From the NCBI RefSeq assembly GCF_030657435.1, contig NZ_JAUTWS010000051.1, positions 1 to 38,748 on the forward strand: a stretch of 38,748 nt of DNA, in the 5' to 3' direction. Within the stretch, counting starts at the first letter, position 1. Every line of letters begins with the position of its first letter. This stretch comes from Paracraurococcus lichenis (lineage in GTDB: Bacteria > Pseudomonadota > Alphaproteobacteria > Acetobacterales > Acetobacteraceae). Shown here in pieces: positions 34,377 through 38,748 of the stretch. The notes below the pieces were generated by a model. That model did no database searches and was not told the DNA's origin. It was given only the letters and a program-made list of their open reading frames with translations. Made by a program: the position numbers and the translations under genes.

Positions 34377-35488
34377 TCGCAATCGGCGCGTTGATCGCGG
34401 TGGCACTTGCCTGCTGGGCGATGGTGCCGCAGCGCCTTTTGCCCGCGCCGGGCGGGCGGTTCGCGGTCGGGGTCCGGACCTGGCCGACGGACGGGATCCC
34501 GCAATGCAGGTTGTCCACGAAGCTATGGTATCCGGCGCAGTCCGGTGCGGCAGCGGAGGCGACGCCGCCACGCTACGATGCCGGCGCTCCCCTGTGGTCA
34601 ACCCGGCATTGGGTGCGGCTCGATGCCGTCGAGAATGCGGCATTGGCGGAAGCGGCGGAGCCTTGGCCGGTGCTGCTGTTCTTCCCCGGCTGGGAGGGAG
34701 GGCTGAACGACAACACGGCGCTGGTGCAGGACCTGGCGAGCCGCGGCTTCGTGGTCGTCGCGGTCGGCTACGACGACGGCACATGCGCGGGCCTGCGGCC
34801 GGAGGACAGGCCCGTGCTCGACCTCGGTACCGCGTCCGGCTTCGCGCGGACGCAGGCAGTCGCGCAGGCGCGCATGGCGCGGATCGCGCAGGGCGCGACG
34901 CGGATCGTCGATGCGGTGGTCGCGCTCGACGGACCGCAGGCGCCAGCCGGTCTGGCGGGACGCCTGGACCTGTCCAGGGTTGCCGCGGTGGGCCACTCGT
35001 TCGGTGGCGCGGTCGCCATCGCGCTGTGCGGCCGTGACCGGCGCATATCGGCGGGGGTGAACATCGACGGCTGGATGTTCGGCGCCGGCGATGCGCCAGG
35101 ATTCGGGCAGTCGCTCTTGGTGGTGGACAGCGGCAACATGCCGGCGCCGCCGGCCGATCTCGAGTCCATGGACCCGGTGCGGCGACATACGGCGATCCTC
35201 GAAGTGGCGGATGCGGCCTGGTTGGCATCGGCGGTGAAGTCCGGCCGTGGCGAGCATGTCCCGCTCCCCGGCACCCGGCACGAGTACTTCGCCGATTACC
35301 CTTACCTTGGCTGGCGCGCGGTGTTGCGGGGCGGGAGTGGTGGCAACCGGGCGGTCGGCCGCGCGGCCGAGGCGGTGACAGCGTTCCTCACGCGCGTCTG
35401 GTCCGACCGGCCCGGCGATGCGGCGCCGGCAGCGGACCCGGAGGCAGAGGCGCCATCCCATCCGGCCCGCCTGCGGGTTTCGCCGTAG
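34367..35488 (+). CDS. membrane-anchored PAF-acetylhydrolase-like alpha/beta hydrolase
   Basis: A 373-residue alpha/beta hydrolase with an N-terminal hydrophobic segment (IAIGALIAVALACWAM, residues 4-19) that suggests export or anchoring, so it probably acts in the periplasm. The nucleophile elbow is VGHSFGG (Ser211); NIDGWMFG (Asp234) and GTRHEYFADY (His305) complete a triad laid out as in PAF-acetylhydrolases, which cleave short acyl esters. FFPGWEGGLNDNT around 105-117 would form the oxyanion region. Possible jobs are removing acyl groups from exported polysaccharide or hydrolysing the assembly-line product (self-protection or maturation). The start may be the GTG at 34367 or the one at 34373, which overlaps the stop of a small upstream ORF. 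It is the last gene of the rightward group. Confidence 0.8.
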   Translation: MRVIAIGALIAVALACWAMVPQRLLPAPGGRFAVGVRTWPTDGIPQCRLSTKLWYPAQSGAAAEATPPRYDAGAPLWSTRHWVRLDAVENAALAEAAEPWPVLLFFPGWEGGLNDNTALVQDLASRGFVVVAVGYDDGTCAGLRPEDRPVLDLGTASGFARTQAVAQARMARIAQGATRIVDAVVALDGPQAPAGLAGRLDLSRVAAVGHSFGGAVAIALCGRDRRISAGVNIDGWMFGAGDAPGFGQSLLVVDSGNMPAPPADLESMDPVRRHTAILEVADAAWLASAVKSGRGEHVPLPGTRHEYFADYPYLGWRAVLRGGSGGNRAVGRAAEAVTAFLTRVWSDRPGDAAPAADPEAEAPSHPARLRVSP

Positions 35489-35513
35489 CAAGCGCGCCCG
35501 ACGCATCCGGCCA

Positions 35514-35528
35514 GCCGGCTTCGCCGGT
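35514..35528. terminator. candidate hairpin between convergent genes
   Basis: CCGGC-TTC-GCCGG forms a 5-bp stem (one more G-T pair at the base), 26 bases after the hydrolase stop and between two convergent genes. It could act in either direction, but there is no T-run, so it is a weak candidate. Confidence 0.25.
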
Positions 35529-35673
35529 CCGGTGCCTCAGGCAGCCGAAGCTCGAGCGCCTGCGCAGCCAGGCCTGCTCCGGGGCGGGAGCCTGCTTGCC
35601 TCCCCGGTCGTGGCGTCGCGGTCGCGTCGTGGCCATGGCGCACGCACCGGAGGCCATCCGCAGCAGCGGCGGG

Positions 35674-36417
35674 TCAAGGCAGCGTGTCCTGCGGGTCGCG
35701 GTTGCGGATGCGCCAACCTTCGGCGCGGGCGGCAATGGCGCCGACATAGCCCACCGCCGGGACGAAGCTGCGCAGTTGCCAGCACGCGGCTTCCGCCGCC
35801 TGGCCTGCGACCGAGAGGAGGCGGGCCGGCTCGCCCGGTGCAAGGGACACGGTGAAGCTGGCCGGCGGCAGGGAGAAGCCCGCGCCGATCGCCTTGAGAA
35901 AGGCCTCCTTGCGGGTCCAGGCGTTGAAGAAGGCCTCGCGCCGATGGGTCGGCGCGACCGCCGCCAAGGCCCTCGCCTCCTCGGCCGAGCAGACCTGCGC
36001 GGCGAGCTCCGCCACGGCGACCGATCGCAGATGCTCGATGTCGAGGCCGAGATCGAACCGCGTTGCCACGGCGACCGCGGCCAGTCCGCCACTATGGCTC
36101 AGGCTGAAATGCGGCGCGCCCGCAACGGCGAGGCTCGGCTTGCCATGCGGTCCCGTCACGAAAGCGATGTCCCGCGGCGACGTCCCGAGAAGGCGGCCGA
36201 GGATGACCCGCAGTCCCGCATGCGCCCGCACGAAGGCGATACGATGCCGGTCGTGGACGAAGCGCTGGGCGCGGTCGCGCTCCGCCTGGTCGAGCACGTC
36301 CCAGTCGGCCGCGCCGGCCTGCCCGGTCGGCCAGCACCACAGATCGACCACGCCGTCGTCCCCTTCGCGGGGGCCGGCGGCGGTGCCGGCAGGCTGTTCG
36401 TCAGCGTCCAGCGGCAT
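35674..36417 (-). CDS. Sfp-type 4'-phosphopantetheinyl transferase
   Basis: A 247-residue enzyme that transfers phosphopantetheine from coenzyme A to the serine of carrier domains. Family motifs: HGKPSL near 91, FSLSHSGG at 104-111, the magnesium-binding GLDIEHLR (Asp126, Glu128) and FNAWTRKEAFLKAIGAGF (Trp167, Lys170, Glu171). Length is usual for the Sfp group that serves secondary metabolism. It is very likely the activator of the four carrier domains (Ser541, Ser959 and Ser2563 of the first two proteins, Ser1017 of the third). The ATG at 36417 has a GGAGG just one base upstream, which is too close to be ideal, so the true start may lie slightly downstream. It is transcribed alone, opposite to the hydrolase. 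Confidence 0.93.
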   Translation of the reverse strand: MPLDADEQPAGTAAGPREGDDGVVDLWCWPTGQAGAADWDVLDQAERDRAQRFVHDRHRIAFVRAHAGLRVILGRLLGTSPRDIAFVTGPHGKPSLAVAGAPHFSLSHSGGLAAVAVATRFDLGLDIEHLRSVAVAELAAQVCSAEEARALAAVAPTHRREAFFNAWTRKEAFLKAIGAGFSLPPASFTVSLAPGEPARLLSVAGQAAEAACWQLRSFVPAVGYVGAIAARAEGWRIRNRDPQDTLP

Positions 36418-36889
36418 GCCTCCCCGGCCGGGGCGGCGAAGCCGGACCGCGTCGCTGCCATGCGGCGCGCCTTCGCTTCGCCCCGCGGCGCGGCGCGGGC
36501 GGCACTTCGGCCAGGGTCGCGCGGCGCGCCGGCCGGCGCCCGGCAGGTGGCCGTGGCGGCCGGCCCGGAATGGTCACCCGACGCCCATGCGGCAAGGTGA
36601 TGACGGCACCACCGGCCGCACTACCATCGCGCGCCCGGGGCGGTTCGCGCACTGCCAGGGAGGGGCCGGTCGAGACGCCGGTCCATCGCCGGCTGGATGG
36701 GCCCGGCGCCGGAGACGCGGCGCGGAGGGGGGCATCCTTGGGCGGAAGGCCATGCTCACGCGGCCCCGGGTGGCCGGGTCCGCTTCCTGGGTCAGGATGC
36801 CTCGAAGCCTCGGACATGCGGTCTCCCGGGCGGAGCGTGCCGGCTGGCAGGCTCCGTCCGGGATCGTCTCGAGTCAATATCGTCCGGGC
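36418..36889. other. gap upstream of phosphopantetheinyl transferase
   Basis: No gene is supported in this GC-rich gap. It should contain the promoter of the phosphopantetheinyl transferase gene. A hairpin downstream of the beta-helix gene is listed separately. The open frames here are Arg/Pro-rich and do not resemble proteins. Confidence 0.4.
36831..36856 (-). terminator. candidate terminator hairpin after the beta-helix gene
   Basis: CGGAGC-G-TGCC and GGCA-G-GCTCCG pair as 6 plus 4 base pairs around one G-G mismatch, with a 4-base loop, about 34 bases after the stop of the beta-helix gene. It is the strongest hairpin I found in the window, but no T-run follows on the minus strand. Confidence 0.4.
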
Positions 36890-38323
36890 TCAGTAGGCTC
36901 CGATGTTCACCAGCTTTCCCGCCGGCGAGAACGGGGTTCGCCGACCGACGCCGATGACCGGGCTGGTGGCGGAGGGCACGAAGTTGCCTCCCGCCGGGTT
37001 GCCGAGTTCAGGATCGACCCCGATCAGGTTGATGCCGGGGTCGACATGGGACGCAGGCGTCGAGACGACCGACGCGCCGAAGGCAAGATTGTTCTTCCAG
37101 ATCCCGGAATCCTCGAACTTGCCGTTCACCGGGTAGGACATGATCGGCCGGTTCGTGCCGAGCGGGCCGGCCTCCCGGACGGAGATCGCAAGATTATTGT
37201 ACCACACGACATTCTCGCTGCCGCCGTTGCTGAGATCCCCGCGTGCCGTTCCGGGATTCAGCGGATCACGATAGTTGTTATATACCGTATTGTTATAGAC
37301 GAAAACGTTCTTGCTCAGGAACACATGGATCCCGCTGCCGCCGTTGCTGTGGCTCAGGTTGCCCAGGACGAGGATCTTGCCGGGATAGGGCGTTCCGCAG
37401 GTCGGGCATTCGAAGCTGCCGAGCGTCGTGTCGATGATGATGCCATTGCCATCCGTGTGCGGTGCCGGGATGGCAGGCCCTTCCCCGTTATTGTGGGAGA
37501 TGTTGTAGGCGATCGTGATGCCGAACGTCACGACGTCCGCCGCCGTCGGCTGGTAGGTCTCGGCCGCCAGGGCCTTCGGCTGCCAGACGTTGATGCCGGA
37601 GGTCTGCCACTGGTTGGTGCCTGAGGTATTGTAGACGACGTTGTGGATCCAGGCCACGAAGTCCGCCGTGCAGGTCGACAGGCCAGACCCGCCGACGTCG
37701 TGGATGACGTTGTTCAAGGCCATGAAATGGTGGGCAATGTTGAATGGCTGGCCGCCGTTCGCGCAGCCATCGATCCCATGCCCGCTGGTCAACCCGGCGC
37801 CGTCGATCTCGAACCCGTCGAATATGACGTAGGGCGCCCACAGCATGATCATGTCGCCATTGGCGGTGTCCATGATGCCGTCCGCCGCAACGATGCGCGC
37901 CGCCTGCGGCACAATCGAGCGATAGACCACGTATCCGGTCGGCGTGTTGCTGTTCCCGCCATGCGCGACGATCATGCTTTTCGAGAACTTGTAGGTGCCC
38001 GGGGCGACGTTGATGCATTCGCCCGCGACCGGGGTGTTCGGCCACCCGTTATCCGCGTTCTGGATGGTCGCCCAGGGCAGTTCGGCGGTGCCGGGATTGG
38101 CATCATTGCCATGCGTCGCATCGACATACCGGTTGACGACGCATTCATAGGGTGGCTTGGCCGACAATGCCGGGCTCAGGCCGGGCGTCTCGACATGGCT
38201 GGGTGTTGCCAAACCATAGGCCGTCTGTGCTGCGACCGCCTCCATGCTTCTCAGCGGAAAGGTGATGGTCAGAAACGACAATACGGCCAAACTAGACAGT
38301 ATAGATTGTCTCATGACCCGCAT
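36890..38323 (-). CDS. secreted right-handed parallel beta-helix protein
   Basis: A 477-residue exported protein. The first 32 residues form a signal peptide (basic start, ILSSLAVLSFLTITFPL, cleavage after AVAA). The mature part begins a DUF1565-like opening (YVDATHGNDANPGTAELPWA) followed by repeated Asn- and Gly-rich beta-helix coils (IFDGFEIDGAG, ALNNVIHDVGGSGLS, VYNNTVYNNYRDPLNPG), ending with LVNIGAY. Such folds occur in polysaccharide lyases, epimerases and binding proteins. No catalytic set is recognisable, so lyase activity on the local polysaccharide is only a possibility. The ATG at 38323 is chosen because GGAGG lies 7 bases upstream; the frame is open to 38362. It is on its own transcript. 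The base composition is less GC-rich than that of its neighbours, which might reflect transfer. Confidence 0.82.
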   Translation of the reverse strand: MRVMRQSILSSLAVLSFLTITFPLRSMEAVAAQTAYGLATPSHVETPGLSPALSAKPPYECVVNRYVDATHGNDANPGTAELPWATIQNADNGWPNTPVAGECINVAPGTYKFSKSMIVAHGGNSNTPTGYVVYRSIVPQAARIVAADGIMDTANGDMIMLWAPYVIFDGFEIDGAGLTSGHGIDGCANGGQPFNIAHHFMALNNVIHDVGGSGLSTCTADFVAWIHNVVYNTSGTNQWQTSGINVWQPKALAAETYQPTAADVVTFGITIAYNISHNNGEGPAIPAPHTDGNGIIIDTTLGSFECPTCGTPYPGKILVLGNLSHSNGGSGIHVFLSKNVFVYNNTVYNNYRDPLNPGTARGDLSNGGSENVVWYNNLAISVREAGPLGTNRPIMSYPVNGKFEDSGIWKNNLAFGASVVSTPASHVDPGINLIGVDPELGNPAGGNFVPSATSPVIGVGRRTPFSPAGKLVNIGAY

Positions 38324-38625
38324 TTTCACGCCTCCGGAAATGCCGAGTTGCATGTCGAGCAAACGCGTATGCTCGTTGGTTTGGACGCAAGTTCGGGTTG
38401 CATGCGCCTCAGGCCGAAGACGCGGCAGAGCCAGACGGCGTGGCGGATGATCGCGGCCGGGAAGCGGTCACTGGAGAGGTTATGGGCTCGGACGTCATCC
38501 CGCCATCCTGGCCCGTCGCCGTCAGCAGAGCCAGGAATAAGCTCGACTTTGGCCATTTTGCGGGGCTGAGGCGGCGGAACGGGTGAGCGGCTAAGCTTGG
38601 ACGCGTCGGCCAAAGGACAGTTGCC
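38324..38625. other. gap between beta-helix gene and IS transposase
   Basis: The part next to 38323 should hold the beta-helix promoter. An insertion sequence end must lie somewhere in the right half, because the transposase starts at 38626, but the terminal inverted repeat cannot be defined from one end alone. No gene is supported; leftward open frames here are not convincing. Confidence 0.4.
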
Positions 38626-38748
38626 ATGCCAGGCCTGCCGGCCCGCTTCGCCACGGTGATCCTATGCTTCGCGCCGCTCTTCCAGCAACGGGGTTGGCGG
38701 CATGCCGAGGTGTTGCTGATCGGGGCCGTCCTGGCGCCCGGCCGGCGC
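38626..38748 (+). mobile_element. 5' part of an IS transposase gene, cut by the window edge
   Basis: An ATG at 38626 (AAAGGAC upstream) opens a frame that runs off the right edge. Its 41 residues start MPGLPARFATVILCFAPLFQ and continue with a GWRHAEVLLIGAVLAPGRR end. This matches the N-terminus of a widespread DDE transposase type (CFAPLF..., W-HA-VLL-GAILAPG+R) known from many alphaproteobacterial insertion sequences. The catalytic part is outside the window, so whether it is intact cannot be said. It marks the right boundary of the accessory region. Confidence 0.75.

Noticed and set aside
36401..36877. Leftward frame of 158 codons upstream of the phosphopantetheinyl transferase
   Set aside because: Pro/Arg-rich translation with no motif; it overlaps the start of the well-supported gene and a strong hairpin.

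Overview
The window is GC-rich bacterial DNA with GTG/ATG starts, tight 4-base gene overlaps and long open frames on both strands. The gene content (an ExoQ-like polymerase, a Wzx/Wzz/Wza export set, a modular NRPS/PKS and a transposase type common in Rhodospirillales/Acetobacteraceae) suggests a GC-rich alphaproteobacterium. The family-level placement is a guess, because there is no rRNA or housekeeping gene to test it.

Layout. (1) About 0.2-14.8 kb is an extracellular polysaccharide locus. It holds a small hypothetical gene, a Wza-type export lipoprotein coupled to a GT2 glycosyltransferase, an ExoQ/Wzy-like polymerase, a Wzz-type co-polymerase with a decayed kinase domain, a WecG/TagA glycosyltransferase, a Wzx flippase, two GT4 glycosyltransferases and a GDP-mannose 3,5-epimerase-like enzyme. 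No initiating phosphoglycosyl transferase is visible. (2) 14.8-15.86 kb is a non-coding divergent region with a locally AT-richer part, a spaced direct repeat, an inverted repeat and a 12-bp palindrome that overlaps the ribosome-binding region of the first NRPS gene. (3) 15.86-29.63 kb is a three-gene assembly line with ATGA overlaps at both junctions: A-T / KS-AT-ACP-aminotransferase-C-A-T / C-A-T-TE. (4) 29.87-31.77 kb holds a tandem, paralogous pair of cupin/JmjC-type Fe(II)/2-oxoglutarate oxygenase candidates on the opposite strand. (5) 31.9-35.5 kb runs rightward: a second flippase, a TIGR04325-type methyltransferase, a possible 25-residue coupled ORF and a membrane-anchored PAF-acetylhydrolase-like hydrolase. 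(6) 35.67-38.32 kb runs leftward: an Sfp-type phosphopantetheinyl transferase and a secreted right-handed beta-helix protein. (7) The right edge cuts into the start of an IS transposase.

How the genes may work together. The assembly line looks like the KS-AT-ACP-aminotransferase-C core of iturin/mycosubtilin synthetases, but it is primed by an amino acid (valine-like code) instead of a fatty acid. If the domains act in order, a valyl thioester is extended once by malonyl, the beta-ketone is transaminated to give a beta,gamma-diamino acid, two glycines (by code) are added, and a thioesterase with cysteine at the nucleophile position releases the chain. The local Sfp-type enzyme would activate the carrier domains. 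The oxygenases, methyltransferase and hydrolase are possible tailoring enzymes. The location between polysaccharide genes and a second flippase also leaves open that the peptide or diamino acid decorates a surface glycan. The order of domains and the active-site residues are read directly from the sequence; the product structure is inference.
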